Both the position numbers and the translations under genes were made by a program. This document shows, piece by piece, positions 8,237 through 17,592 of a stretch of DNA of 64,000 nucleotides (the first letter of the stretch is position 1; every line of letters begins with the position of its first letter). The notes under the pieces were generated by a model. It had not been told where the DNA came from. It made no database searches and saw only the letters and a program-made list of their open reading frames with translations. The DNA is from JAOAFZ01 sp964412815. Lineage in GTDB: Bacteria > Patescibacteriota > Microgenomatia > UBA1406 > GWC2-37-13. The stretch lies in assembly GCA_964412815.1 (NCBI GenBank), contig CAYPQF010000042.1:16204-80203 (forward strand), in the 5' to 3' direction.

Positions 8237-8644
8237 TTATGTTTTTAACCCCTGTTCTTTCAGCCACGACACGAATGCTTCGGGCACGTCCATGGTCGAA
8301 AGTCTCCCTTGCCGGACCAGACGGAAGTCCGCAAATTTGCCCGACTCCTTAATCTGTTTTAACGTTACCAAGGGCTCGTCGTATTTTCGGATAAATTTGA
8401 AGTCTACCAGCCAGGATTTCGGGTTCTTAGGATCGGGACGACCCTCTCCTACAACTTCGGCCAGCCCTACAATCGAGGACACTCCCCCGGAATGGTAGAT
8501 AAAAACACGATCTCCTGCCTGCATCTGCTTGAGAAAGATAACGGCCTGCGGGTTAGAGACGCCATCCCAGGTTGTTTTACCATCGCGCTCTAAATCATCA
8601 ATTGAATACGTTGTTGGTTCGGATTTTGCCAGATAATAGTTCAT
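8237..8644 (-). CDS. EVE domain protein
   Basis: 135 residues, one EVE (PUA-like) domain: MNYYLAKSEPTTYSIDDL, WDGVSNPQAV, MQAGDRVFIYHSG and a closing RQGRLSTMDVPEAFVSWLKE. EVE domains bind modified bases in nucleic acids through an aromatic cage. The ATG (8644-8642) overlaps the stop of the HIT gene as ATGA, so translation is probably coupled. Stand-alone EVE proteins are widespread and their role is unsettled; a modified-RNA or modified-DNA reader is the family-level expectation. Confidence 0.9.
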   Translation of the reverse strand: MNYYLAKSEPTTYSIDDLERDGKTTWDGVSNPQAVIFLKQMQAGDRVFIYHSGGVSSIVGLAEVVGEGRPDPKNPKSWLVDFKFIRKYDEPLVTLKQIKESGKFADFRLVRQGRLSTMDVPEAFVSWLKEQGLKT

Positions 8645-9042
8645 TTTGATTTGATAAATGACATAATGTGTTGGTGCACAGCTGCCAGTTCTTCTTTTGA
8701 CATGGTATGAATTTCCGGCACGACTGCCTGTTCCGCGGTGATATCCTCGTAACGGGGCAGAATATGAAAATGAGCATACGGAATGGCTCCATGGGTGAAA
8801 AAGTTTACCCATTTCGCGTCAAGTGCCTGTTGCAGCTGAAGTGCAACCTTGCGGGTTACTTCCAGGTACTCACCAAAATTCGGCACTTCGTAGGTCCACT
8901 GATACTGCGTTTTGGGGATTACGAGAGTATGCCCCTTTGCACGCGGGAAAACATCAAGAAAGGCAAGAAACTGATCGTCCTCATAGACGTTGTAACAGGG
9001 AAGTTTTCCTTCGACAATATCGTTAAAGACAGTTCGTTGCAT
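8641..9042 (-). CDS. HIT-family nucleotide hydrolase/transferase
   Basis: 133 residues from the ATG at 9042 (MQRTVFNDIVEGKLPCYNVY). The fold signature RAKGHTLVIPK is followed by the HIT triad region PYAHFHILPRY. HIT proteins hydrolyse nucleotide phosphoramidates or dinucleoside polyphosphates through the central histidine. Here the first histidine of H-x-H-x-H is a tyrosine, while the nucleophile position and the last histidine are kept. It overlaps the EVE gene by four bases. Confidence 0.9.
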   Translation of the reverse strand: MQRTVFNDIVEGKLPCYNVYEDDQFLAFLDVFPRAKGHTLVIPKTQYQWTYEVPNFGEYLEVTRKVALQLQQALDAKWVNFFTHGAIPYAHFHILPRYEDITAEQAVVPEIHTMSKEELAAVHQHIMSFIKSK

Positions 9043-9130
9043 AATGGCTATCTTACCATTTATAATACAGTCAGACAAGCTTAATCGTCATTAGTATCGT
9101 GTATCACATTAATACAATTTCATTTACCCT

Positions 9131-10048
9131 ATGAGTCAGAAAATCTATGTTCCCGGAGATGTCCCTTCCTCAATGAAAGATATTTATATCGAAAATTACG
9201 AGACTGTCACCGCAGGCAGCGGGAATATGCTCCTCTTTGCCGGAGATCAGAAGGTGGAACATCTGAACGACGATTTTTATGGAGAAGGAATTACCCCGGA
9301 AAACGCGAACCCGGAGCATCTGTTTAAGATCGCTTCGCAGGCAAAAATCGGTGTGTTTGCTTCCCAACTGGGGTTAATCGCCCGTTACGGACCAGACTAC
9401 CGGAATATCCCCTACATGGTCAAGCTAAACTCAAAAACTCATTTGATCCCAACCGAACAGGCAGAAGCTATCAGTCGCCATTGGATTAACCTCGATCAGG
9501 TAATGGAGTTTAAAAAGAATAGTGGCCTGAACATCGTGGGTGTTGGATACACGGTCTATGTCGGCAGCGAAAACGAATCGCTTATGTATCAGGAAGCAGC
9601 CCAGATTGCCTACGAAGCACATCGCCATGGCTTAATCACCACCTTCTGGATGTACCCGCGCGGCAAGGCCGTCCCCTACGAAAAAGATCCTCATATCATT
9701 GCCGGTGCCGCTGGTGTGGGTGCCTGTCTGGGTTCTGACTTTGTTAAAGTAAACTACCCGATTGTTGCTGCTCCCGATACCCGGACTCCGGCAGAAGCTC
9801 TGACAGAGGCAGTTCAGGCAGCCGGTCGTACCAAGGTTATCTGTGCCGGTGGCAGTACTATCTCAGCTGAAAAATATTTCCAAATGCTGCACGATCAGAT
9901 GCATATCTCGGGAGCACACGGAACAGCGGCAGGACGTAATATCCACCAGAGACCACTGGAAGAAGCCGTCCGGTTCTGTAATGCACTCTATGGTATCATC
10001 GTCGAAGGAAAGACAGCCGAAGAAGCAACCGCTATCTACAAGGGTTAA
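9131..10048 (+). CDS. Class I (archaeal-type/DhnA) fructose-bisphosphate aldolase
   Basis: 305 residues. Cleaves fructose-1,6-bisphosphate to glyceraldehyde-3-phosphate and dihydroxyacetone phosphate through a Schiff base. The DeoC/LacD-type TIM barrel is recognised by LLFAGDQKVEHLNDDF, the likely Schiff-base lysine K206 in SDFVKVNYP, and the phosphate-binding end VICAGGSTIS plus GAHGTAAGRNIHQRP. This is the archaeal-type family rather than the metal-dependent class II enzyme. It runs next to gap and pgk but with its own upstream TACAAT box. Its end overlaps the convergent gene by four bases. Confidence 0.92.
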   Translation: MSQKIYVPGDVPSSMKDIYIENYETVTAGSGNMLLFAGDQKVEHLNDDFYGEGITPENANPEHLFKIASQAKIGVFASQLGLIARYGPDYRNIPYMVKLNSKTHLIPTEQAEAISRHWINLDQVMEFKKNSGLNIVGVGYTVYVGSENESLMYQEAAQIAYEAHRHGLITTFWMYPRGKAVPYEKDPHIIAGAAGVGACLGSDFVKVNYPIVAAPDTRTPAEALTEAVQAAGRTKVICAGGSTISAEKYFQMLHDQMHISGAHGTAAGRNIHQRPLEEAVRFCNALYGIIVEGKTAEEATAIYKG

Positions 10049-10557
10049 CGACCATATTGCCCAATACGGGGCACAATATTCCACCAGTCGCTCAGAAGTG
10101 CCAGCTCCTCTCCGGAGATTAATCCCTGTCTGGCATATTGTTGCCCTATGGAAGTGTCGAGCGGATGAACAAACTCTACCCATCGTTCATTGATACGGGG
10201 TCGGTGATACACGCCAAACGACACAGATACCCCCGTTGATGCCATCTGTCGATGCATTTCCTCTAAAAACGCAACCTCCTGTTCCCCGAGTGGAGCAGGC
10301 GCCAGCATACTGCTGAGATGGCTGGTGAGCGGTACACGCAGATCAATATCGGCCGCTAAAAAAGGCATCACGTGATGCCCGAGGTATTGTTCAGTTTGTT
10401 CGATAAATGCAAGAAGCTCATCGCCCGGATAGGCCATTTCATCAAAGTTGAGACGTTCAAGAAGAAAGTGCGGTAGCGCTTTCAGAAAAGGTCTGCGACA
10501 TTGCAGATCCTCTAAAATCCCCGGATCCAGTTCCCGACGAACACGTGTTTCTAACAT
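10045..10557 (-). CDS. Hypothetical protein
   Basis: 170 residues, not recognised. Soluble, with no signal or membrane segment. It contains several Pro/Leu-rich helices and an FGVYHRPRINERWVEFVHPLDTS stretch in the C-terminal third (about 112-134). It lies tail-to-tail with the aldolase (4-base overlap). A TACTAT box about six bases before the ATG suggests a leaderless mRNA. No catalytic motif is evident. Confidence 0.7.
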   Translation of the reverse strand: MLETRVRRELDPGILEDLQCRRPFLKALPHFLLERLNFDEMAYPGDELLAFIEQTEQYLGHHVMPFLAADIDLRVPLTSHLSSMLAPAPLGEQEVAFLEEMHRQMASTGVSVSFGVYHRPRINERWVEFVHPLDTSIGQQYARQGLISGEELALLSDWWNIVPRIGQYGR

Positions 10558-10741
10558 GTTGATATAGTATTTTACACCATGTTTTGTAAGAAATTCATGA
10601 GAATTATACCCTTACGCAAAACTCCAGGCGTTTCTGGTTGTTTTTCAGCCCGTTATTTTGCGACAGAATCGCCCTTGTATTTGTGTTTTATTCATGTCAA
10701 AATGAAAGTATATCGTTACTATTTCTCAGTAAAGCCGTCAT

Positions 10742-11755
10742 ATGAAACGACTCAAAGTTGGTATTAATGGATTTGGCCGGATCGGCCGCGCGTTTACCCG
10801 TATCGCACTGGAACGGGATAATTTTGATATCGTTGCCATTAACACCCGCAAAAATAACGTCGTTATGATGGCCTATCTGCTGCATCACGATTCTGTCTAC
10901 CGCACCTTCGACAAGCGGATTGGATCAAATGACGATGGCATTACGGTAGACGGCAAAACCATCCATACACTGGCCGGAGATGATCCCTCGATGATCCCCT
11001 GGGATGAGTTCGATGTAGATATCGTAGTGGATGCCACCGGTGCATTTGTTAAAAAACCGGACCTGGAAAAGCATATCCGTGGAAGTGTGAAAAAGGTTAT
11101 TCTGACGGCACCATCCAAAGACGATGAGACCCCGCATATCGTGCTCGGAGTAAACGATCATGAGTTTCCGTACAAAGAACAACATGTAATCTCAAATGCG
11201 TCCTGCACTACCAACTGTTCGGCGCCCATGTTTAAGGTGCTGCATGATAATTTTCATGTAAAATCAGGCTTTTTGACCACCACCCATGCGTATACCGCTT
11301 CTCAGACTCTGGTTGATGATGATAATAAAGAACCGGATCGTTCCCGTGCAGCTGCACTCAATATCGCGCCATCCACCACCGGCGCTGCAAAAGCAGTGGT
11401 AAAAGTAATCCCCGGACTGGAAGGCAGACTGGATGGAATGGCAGTGCGTGTACCAGTCCCCACTGTTTCCTTTACCGATGTCTCAGCCATAGTAGAGAAG
11501 CACACCACCGTCGAAGAGGTTAACGAGCTGTTTAAGAATGTCTCCCATCATCATATGAAAGGCGTGTTAGCGTACGAAGAAGAGATGCTGGTCTCCTCTG
11601 ACTATATCGGCTCACCATACTCATGTATCTTTGATGCCAACTACACCAAGGTTATCAACGGTACACTGATCAAGATCTTTGGATGGTACGACAATGAATG
11701 GGGCTATTCCACGCGTCTGGTTGACTTGGTAGAAAAAGTTGGCCACCATATCTAA
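10742..11755 (+). CDS. gap: Glyceraldehyde-3-phosphate dehydrogenase
   Basis: 337 residues. Oxidises and phosphorylates glyceraldehyde-3-phosphate to 1,3-bisphosphoglycerate. Seen: VGINGFGRIGRAFTRIAL (Rossmann glycine motif), SNASCTTNC with catalytic C155, TTTHAYTASQ with H182, and the closing WYDNEWGYSTRL. After beta-2 the sequence is VAINTRKNNV, where NAD-dependent enzymes usually have Asp (IND); Thr/Arg/Lys there may mean NADP use. pgk follows after three bases, forming an operon. The 184-base upstream region holds no other gene. Confidence 0.97.
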   Translation: MKRLKVGINGFGRIGRAFTRIALERDNFDIVAINTRKNNVVMMAYLLHHDSVYRTFDKRIGSNDDGITVDGKTIHTLAGDDPSMIPWDEFDVDIVVDATGAFVKKPDLEKHIRGSVKKVILTAPSKDDETPHIVLGVNDHEFPYKEQHVISNASCTTNCSAPMFKVLHDNFHVKSGFLTTTHAYTASQTLVDDDNKEPDRSRAAALNIAPSTTGAAKAVVKVIPGLEGRLDGMAVRVPVPTVSFTDVSAIVEKHTTVEEVNELFKNVSHHHMKGVLAYEEEMLVSSDYIGSPYSCIFDANYTKVINGTLIKIFGWYDNEWGYSTRLVDLVEKVGHHI

Positions 11756-11758
11756 CGT

Positions 11759-12943
11759 ATGAAATTTGATTCGATTGTCTATATCGACCAGATTGAGATT
11801 CGTAATAAGCGTGTTCTGATGCGTGTAGACTTTAATGTCTCGCTTACCAAGCACCGCACCATCGAAGATGATGTCCGCATCCAGCAGGCTATTCCCACGC
11901 TGCGACACTTACTGGAGCATAACAACAAACTGATTATCGTGAGCCATCTGGGTCGTCCAAAGGAACGGGACCCGAAATACTCCCTGGATGTCGTCGCAAA
12001 AAAACTCCACGCCTATCTGCCTCACTACAAAATAACGGTGGTTCCGGACTTTTTAACAGACCGTTCCGCAATCGAGAATCAGGATGAGCACGAGATTATT
12101 TTGCTTGAGAATATCCGGTTTTATCCCGAAGAAAAAAAGAATGATGAGGAATTTACCAAACAACTTGCGTCACTGGCCGATGTCTATGTGAACGACGGGT
12201 TTGGTGTCAGTCACCGGAACTCCGCTTCGGTAGTTGGCGTGACAAAGCTACTGCCTTCGTATGCCGGTCTGCTGATGAAAAAGGAGATTATCAATATCTC
12301 AAAGGTAATTGAAGCCCCCAAGAAACCATTTGTTGCGATTCTGGGCGGCGCCAAAATTTCTTCTAAAATTCACCTGATCGAACGGTTGATTGAGATCGCC
12401 GATGACCTGATTTTGGGTGGCGGTATTGCCAATACCTTTATGCTGGCTCAGGGATACGAGATCGGAAAAAGTATCGCCGAAACCGAAGATGTAGAAGTAG
12501 CAAAACATCTGTTGTTCCATGCTGTTCAAAAGAATACCCGAGTTATCTTTCCCTCTGATGTAGTGGTAAGCGCCAGTATGAACGGTGGCCGGACCCATGT
12601 ATGTAAAGTAGATGAAGTGCCAAAAGAAAAGTATATTCTTGATATCGGCCCGGAAACACAGGCCGTAATCGGTTCGGTTATCGCCCAGGCGGCAACAATT
12701 GTCTGGAACGGACCGGTTGGTTATTTTGAGAATGAAGCATTCCGTCGCGGCACAGACTTTATCTACTACTCTATTACCGAAAATACCCATGCCGTCTCGA
12801 TTGTCGGGGGTGGAGATACACTGGCGGCAATCTCAAAAAAGGAGTATCTGGAAAAGATAACTCATATCTCAACCGGCGGAGGCGCCATGTTGGAGTTTAT
12901 CGAAAACGGCAGTCTGCCCGGAATTGATGCCCTCATGCATTAG
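11759..12943 (+). CDS. pgk: Phosphoglycerate kinase
   Basis: 394 residues. Transfers phosphate from 1,3-bisphosphoglycerate to ADP. Motifs: RVLMRVDFNVSLTKHRTIED, IIVSHLGRPKERDPKYSL, LLENIRFYPEEKKND, GFGVSHRNSASVVGV, ILGGAKISSKIHLIE, WNGPVGYFENEAFRRGT, and SIVGGGDTLAAI followed by STGGGAMLEF. Full length for the family. It overlaps the convergent membrane protein gene by four bases at the stop codons. Confidence 0.97.
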   Translation: MKFDSIVYIDQIEIRNKRVLMRVDFNVSLTKHRTIEDDVRIQQAIPTLRHLLEHNNKLIIVSHLGRPKERDPKYSLDVVAKKLHAYLPHYKITVVPDFLTDRSAIENQDEHEIILLENIRFYPEEKKNDEEFTKQLASLADVYVNDGFGVSHRNSASVVGVTKLLPSYAGLLMKKEIINISKVIEAPKKPFVAILGGAKISSKIHLIERLIEIADDLILGGGIANTFMLAQGYEIGKSIAETEDVEVAKHLLFHAVQKNTRVIFPSDVVVSASMNGGRTHVCKVDEVPKEKYILDIGPETQAVIGSVIAQAATIVWNGPVGYFENEAFRRGTDFIYYSITENTHAVSIVGGGDTLAAISKKEYLEKITHISTGGGAMLEFIENGSLPGIDALMH

Positions 12944-13941
12944 TTCGCAGCAGTATCCCAGGACTTTTTCACACTGCTCAACTCTTTCCGGTAACTATCG
13001 TTCTTCCAGAAGGAGACAATCTGTGACTGCGTAATCTCACCTGAAGTGATGGTTTCTAGATTTTCTGATCCTTGCATAAAGATATCCAGATCCTGCTTTT
13101 CGATTCCTTCGATAATCTTTTGCAGACCTGCTTTAAGAGCCACGTAGTCTTTGGCAAAATCAGCATGCTGTTTCTGTAACGAATCCGGAATCTCCGCGAT
13201 GGAAATTTCGGTATACTCTTTTTCCAGGCGTTCTACTTCTACCAGCTGTTCTTTGAGTTTACGCATGGTCGCATCGCTGCCGTTTGAATCAACCGCGGCA
13301 AAGATACTTTCGTAGAGCGTGACTCCCAAGAAGAGCGATTCCAGCTCAAGTGCGCTCCGTTCTTTAAAGTACGTAAATACCGGCTTGCTCTGGGCTATGT
13401 ACTCTTCGGTAGCTGCCGCTGCCTCCTGTGCAGTTTTTGGTAAAAAGGCTCCTACTGGAGAACTATAGATCTTTTTTACTTCCTCGTTTTGCTGCTCCAT
13501 TTCGTCGATCAGGTTCAGTCCGTTGGTGTATTGATCTTCGATGCGGCGGTAAACACGAACCACACCACTATCTTCGATACCCAATACCGCTTCTCCCTGT
13601 TGAATGTATCCTTTTTCCGGCAGAGCGCTGCGTGCCTGGGTCAGCGTTTTGATTTCTTTGGTATTCTGCAGCAGCAAACTATCGTCAGATTCTTCTTCTG
13701 ACTTGGTTTCTTCGATCACAATCTCTTCGTAGTTCTGCCACAGGTTCTGAATCTCATCGTACGTTTTTTCCATCTTGCCAGCGGTGGTTGCCTGTTTTAC
13801 CGCGATCTTCTGAAGCTGTTCCCTGGATTGCTGGAACATGGTTGCAAGATACATTCCCCCACCGATCAGTATGGCACAGACAATCATAACGGAGATCACC
13901 AGAGGCAGGTTTAGAGATTGTTTTGGATGTTCGGTGGACAT
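12940..13941 (-). CDS. Membrane-anchored coiled-coil protein, unknown
   Basis: 333 residues, not recognised. One N-terminal membrane segment (about 14-34, LVISVMIVCAILIGGGMYLA) is followed by a long, acidic, helical extracytoplasmic region with heptad-like stretches (about 35-120, 140-260). There is no enzymatic motif. The shape resembles sensor or adhesin ectodomains. It is convergent with pgk. The first of several reverse-strand membrane or envelope genes up to 15.5 kb. Confidence 0.65.
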   Translation of the reverse strand: MSTEHPKQSLNLPLVISVMIVCAILIGGGMYLATMFQQSREQLQKIAVKQATTAGKMEKTYDEIQNLWQNYEEIVIEETKSEEESDDSLLLQNTKEIKTLTQARSALPEKGYIQQGEAVLGIEDSGVVRVYRRIEDQYTNGLNLIDEMEQQNEEVKKIYSSPVGAFLPKTAQEAAAATEEYIAQSKPVFTYFKERSALELESLFLGVTLYESIFAAVDSNGSDATMRKLKEQLVEVERLEKEYTEISIAEIPDSLQKQHADFAKDYVALKAGLQKIIEGIEKQDLDIFMQGSENLETITSGEITQSQIVSFWKNDSYRKELSSVKKSWDTAAN

Positions 13942-14057
13942 AAAGACACAATTGGTATCTTTATATAATATACATTTTTTTAAAAACAGTGTAAATAGAA
14001 TGAAAGAAAGATCAATCGCAGCAACTCAATGAACGAAGTGTTTAGAAGGCAGCCTCC

Positions 14058-14960
14058 TCAGATCTTTCCTGTTTTAGGATCGAGGAACTGAGGATCGATG
14101 GCACACTTTGCATTTGAATCGTCGGGACAAGCTACTTCTACATATTCGGTAAACGAATACTGACCATTGTCACCCCAGGTAAACGAGGCGGTGCGGCCAA
14201 TGTTTTTTACTTCTCCGGAAGTAGTATCGACAACAACCGTTACAGGGATTTCATCTCCACATTCATAACAGGTAAACATTGCCATAGAAAGATACCTTCC
14301 ATCAGGACTCAGACTGGAGATTTTCGGGGTTGAGGGTTTCTGACGGGTTTCTCCAAACGAAGCAATTTTCTTAATCTTTGCGCCGGACGCATACTCGTCG
14401 TAGATAAAGACTTCGTACCGGGTTCCGTTTTCAACGGAGTTGGACCCCCACTTCATTACAAACGCTGCTGTGTTGGTATCAGGAGTAATCATAAAACTAA
14501 AGAGCTCGTTGACACCACCAACACTTTCGGGTGCCGCAACCAGTGGAGCCCACGGATACACACTTTTGTTCTCAACCTGTGCCAGTGCCGGTTCATATCC
14601 AACCTGCGGAGCAAACAGATCTTCGTTATACCGTAACAGAACGGTATTTTCTACCCGGACCATAGAGACGGTATTTGGTTTTGAAGGATCGGTAGCCTGC
14701 TGAACCTCGTCAACCCTAAACCCTCCCTCGGCATTGTTATTTGTTGCGCCGGCAACCTGTCCAGATTCCGGTGCCTGGGGGATCTCAGATTCTTCAGAAG
14801 GGCCAAACAACTGAGAAAGAGTAACACTGTTTTTATGAGCCATAGGATTGGGACCAAAACGGAAGAGCAAAAAGCCAAATACTCCGATTGAGAACACGAG
14901 CAGGGTAAGAGATATCATTAAACGGGCAACGTCCTTTGATGAAGTTTTGTGTGGTTCCAT
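14058..14960 (-). CDS. Membrane-anchored extracellular protein, unknown
   Basis: 300 residues from the ATG at 14960, chosen because a TATAAT box (14973-14968) lies seven bases upstream, as for other leaderless genes here. One membrane segment (about 14-34) is followed by a low-complexity linker and a beta-rich ectodomain. The segment SSLSPDGRYLSMAMFTCYECG looks like a propeller blade (WD40/TolB-like). Four late cysteines could pair. Not assignable to a named family. Confidence 0.65.
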   Translation of the reverse strand: MEPHKTSSKDVARLMISLTLLVFSIGVFGFLLFRFGPNPMAHKNSVTLSQLFGPSEESEIPQAPESGQVAGATNNNAEGGFRVDEVQQATDPSKPNTVSMVRVENTVLLRYNEDLFAPQVGYEPALAQVENKSVYPWAPLVAAPESVGGVNELFSFMITPDTNTAAFVMKWGSNSVENGTRYEVFIYDEYASGAKIKKIASFGETRQKPSTPKISSLSPDGRYLSMAMFTCYECGDEIPVTVVVDTTSGEVKNIGRTASFTWGDNGQYSFTEYVEVACPDDSNAKCAIDPQFLDPKTGKI

Positions 14961-15030
14961 ATCATTTATTATACACAGAACAGGGATAATGTGCGAAACG
15001 CAATACACTATTTCTGACACTTAGTTTCTG

Positions 15031-15516
15031 TTACTGAATCAGTTCTACTACTTCTGTTACCGGACCGGGAGAGTTGATGGTAATCACCTCTTCTGAATCT
15101 TCGATTGATGGCAGATCGTCTGTCCCGACAATCTCCCCATTGTTAATCCAGTAGATACGCAGATTGACAAACGTATTTTTATTCCAGAACGAACGCTCCG
15201 CGGATAGTCCGTCAAACGTAAAGAGCATTCCATCAAAGCCCGGTAGTTCACGAATAAACATAAGCCCGCGCTTCCGCTTATCCGAGTTGTCGGCTACCAG
15301 AAGAGTGATACTTCTCCCTTCCAGTTCCCGGGTAGTTGTTTCGTAGCCATCCCAGGGATTTGAGGTGATAATAATAGACGGTTCGATAGAAGATGCCTGC
15401 GTATCGCGGGTTACCGGTTTCTGTATAAATTCAGAGATGATAAAGTAGACAACTGCCACACAGAAGATACACATTATGATGAAGGCCCCGATTATTGTAC
15501 GCTTTTCTATATACAT
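15031..15516 (-). CDS. DUF192 family protein, membrane-anchored
   Basis: 161 residues. One N-terminal membrane segment (about 8-30), then the DUF192 domain: ITLLVADNSDKRKRGLMFIR, GMLFTFDG, FWNKNTFVNLRIYWINNGEI and a closing VTEVVEL. The family has a conserved small beta barrel of unknown function, usually secreted. The typical FWMKNT motif appears as FWNKNT. Confidence 0.85.
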   Translation of the reverse strand: MYIEKRTIIGAFIIMCIFCVAVVYFIISEFIQKPVTRDTQASSIEPSIIITSNPWDGYETTTRELEGRSITLLVADNSDKRKRGLMFIRELPGFDGMLFTFDGLSAERSFWNKNTFVNLRIYWINNGEIVGTDDLPSIEDSEEVITINSPGPVTEVVELIQ

Positions 15517-15675
15517 ACTGATATGTCGTAATTCACGACCTATCGTTAGTATACACCATTGTTTAGAGTATTGCCGACAGGATAGGCTCAGTGATATTAA
15601 TCACCTTGCTCTCCTCTTTTCTCTGCGGATTCCTTATTGTACACCACCACACCCGACATCTATTTGTGGGTGGCA

Positions 15676-17505
15676 TTACTTATTCTGGCGCTTATTATTT
15701 TTGCGTTCCGCTTCGGTCAGATACTTTTTGCGGATACGGATATTTTCCGGGGTTACTTCCAGCAGTTCGTCATCGTTAATAAAGTCGAGTGACTGTTCCA
15801 GACTCAGGACTGTATGCGGGGTCAGTGCTTCCGCGACACCTTCTCCTGATGAACGGTTGTTAGTCAGTTTCTTTTCTTTGGTGACGTTTACTTCCAGATC
15901 CTGTTCTTTGCTGGAGAGTCCGACAACCATACCAGCATAGACTGGTGTTCCGGGCCCGACAAACAGAGTTCCCCGTTCCTGTGCATTTAAGAGACCATAG
16001 GTCATCGTGGTTCCCGGATTGGCTGCGATAATAGCACCGTTCCGGAGACTGTCCATGCGACCTGCTTTTGGTTCGTAGCCAAGGAAGTAGGTGTTCATAA
16101 TGGCGGTTCCCCGGGTCTTGGTTAACAGAATGTTACGGATACCCAGCAGGTTCTGACTGGAGATCTTGTAGCGCAGGCGGGCATTGTCATGCAGATCGGT
16201 ATGCATATCTTCCATAATACCTTTTCGGCGGCCTAACTCTTCTGTTACGGCTCCCATGTAATCTTTATTGACATCGATGGTTACTTCTTCGAACGGTTCG
16301 CAGGTAATTCCATCAATCTCTTTATAAATAACCTGAGGCTTTGAGATTTCCAGTTCGAATCCTTCACGGCGCATGGTTTCGATCAGCACTGACAGATGCA
16401 GTTCTCCCCGTCCATGGACGACGAACTTGGTACCTTCAACATCTTCTTCGATCTTCAGACCAATATTGGTTTCACGCTCTTTGAGAAGGCGTTCTTTGAT
16501 CTGACGGGATGTTGTGTACTTTCCTTCTTTTCCGGAAAATGGACTGGTGTTTGGACCAATCGAGATCTTAATGGTTGGTTCTTCCAGTTCGATAGCGGGC
16601 AGTCCATCCGGTTGCTTGGGATCGGTAACTGTCTCTCCAATGGTCAGTTCGGGAATACCGGCAATAGCGATAATATCGCCAGCGGAGACCTCATCAACTT
16701 CCTGACGCTGTAAACCAACACTGGTGTACAGCTTGACAGCACGGTAGTTACCCCGATCTTCGGTCTCCATGACCAGTTTAATCGGATCTCCTTTTTTGAG
16801 GGTTCCCCGTGTTACTTTACCAATACACAGTTTGCCGACATAGGGATCAAAGTCCAGTGTCGAGACCTGCATCTGGAATGGCGCTTCCTGATTAATAGCC
16901 GCGTTCGGAACTTCTGCAATGATAGTCTCAAACAGCGGGTCAAGGCTTCCCGGAGTTTCTGAAGTATAGTTTTCCGGCAGTTCGCGATAGACTTTTCCAT
17001 CACGGCCTACACCATACAGAGTGGTGAAATGGAGTGATTCTTCGTCGTGAGCCAGCTCCAGGAAGAGTGATTCAACTTCGTGAATAACCTCGAACGGGCG
17101 GGCATCCTTTTTATCAATTTTATTGATCAGAAGAATAACCTTCAGCTTTTGCTCCAGTGCTTTTTTGAGTACGAACTTGGTCTGCGGCAATGGACCTTCG
17201 GCTGAGTCGACCAGCAAAATAGCACCACTGGCCATTCCCAGGGTACGTTCAACCTCGCCACCGAAATCGGCGTGTCCCGGAGTATCAATGATATTAATCT
17301 TTTCGTCATGATAGAACACGGCGGTGTTTTTCGCCAGAATAGTAATTCCCTTTTCACGTTCCAGATCGTTGGAATCCATAATCAGTTCCTGCGTCATCTC
17401 TTTCTGATTGTCGCGGAAGGTGTGGGTTTGTTTTAACAGGGCATCAACGAGGGTGGTTTTTCCGTGATCCACGTGAGCAATAATAGCAATATTTCGGATA
17501 TTCAT
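15676..17505 (-). CDS. typA: Translational GTPase TypA/BipA
   Basis: 609 residues, full length. A ribosome-binding GTPase involved in 50S assembly and stress adaptation. G1 is AHVDHGKTTLVDALL, G3 is IIDTPGHADFGGEVERTLG and G4 is INKIDKKDARP; the later elongation-factor domains and the TypA-specific C-terminus follow (GIMEDMHTDLHDNARLRYKI, GRMDSLRNGAIIAANPG). A TATAAT box at 17578-17573 predicts a leader of about 60 bases with a small GACAC/GTGTC hairpin, unlike the leaderless neighbours; cold-responsive control is conceivable but unproven. Confidence 0.97.
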   Translation of the reverse strand: MNIRNIAIIAHVDHGKTTLVDALLKQTHTFRDNQKEMTQELIMDSNDLEREKGITILAKNTAVFYHDEKINIIDTPGHADFGGEVERTLGMASGAILLVDSAEGPLPQTKFVLKKALEQKLKVILLINKIDKKDARPFEVIHEVESLFLELAHDEESLHFTTLYGVGRDGKVYRELPENYTSETPGSLDPLFETIIAEVPNAAINQEAPFQMQVSTLDFDPYVGKLCIGKVTRGTLKKGDPIKLVMETEDRGNYRAVKLYTSVGLQRQEVDEVSAGDIIAIAGIPELTIGETVTDPKQPDGLPAIELEEPTIKISIGPNTSPFSGKEGKYTTSRQIKERLLKERETNIGLKIEEDVEGTKFVVHGRGELHLSVLIETMRREGFELEISKPQVIYKEIDGITCEPFEEVTIDVNKDYMGAVTEELGRRKGIMEDMHTDLHDNARLRYKISSQNLLGIRNILLTKTRGTAIMNTYFLGYEPKAGRMDSLRNGAIIAANPGTTMTYGLLNAQERGTLFVGPGTPVYAGMVVGLSSKEQDLEVNVTKEKKLTNNRSSGEGVAEALTPHTVLSLEQSLDFINDDELLEVTPENIRIRKKYLTEAERKNNKRQNK

Positions 17506-17592
17506 ACGAAAATAAAGGGTGATAATAAAATAAGCACGCGAAGGACACTGCGTGTCTCAGCTGTGTATCGTAATTATATCATACTCTATCGG

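Noticed and set aside
15517..15675. Possible small gene or RNA between the DUF192 gene and typA
   Set aside because: No start signal, hairpin or coding pattern stands out; reported as empty.
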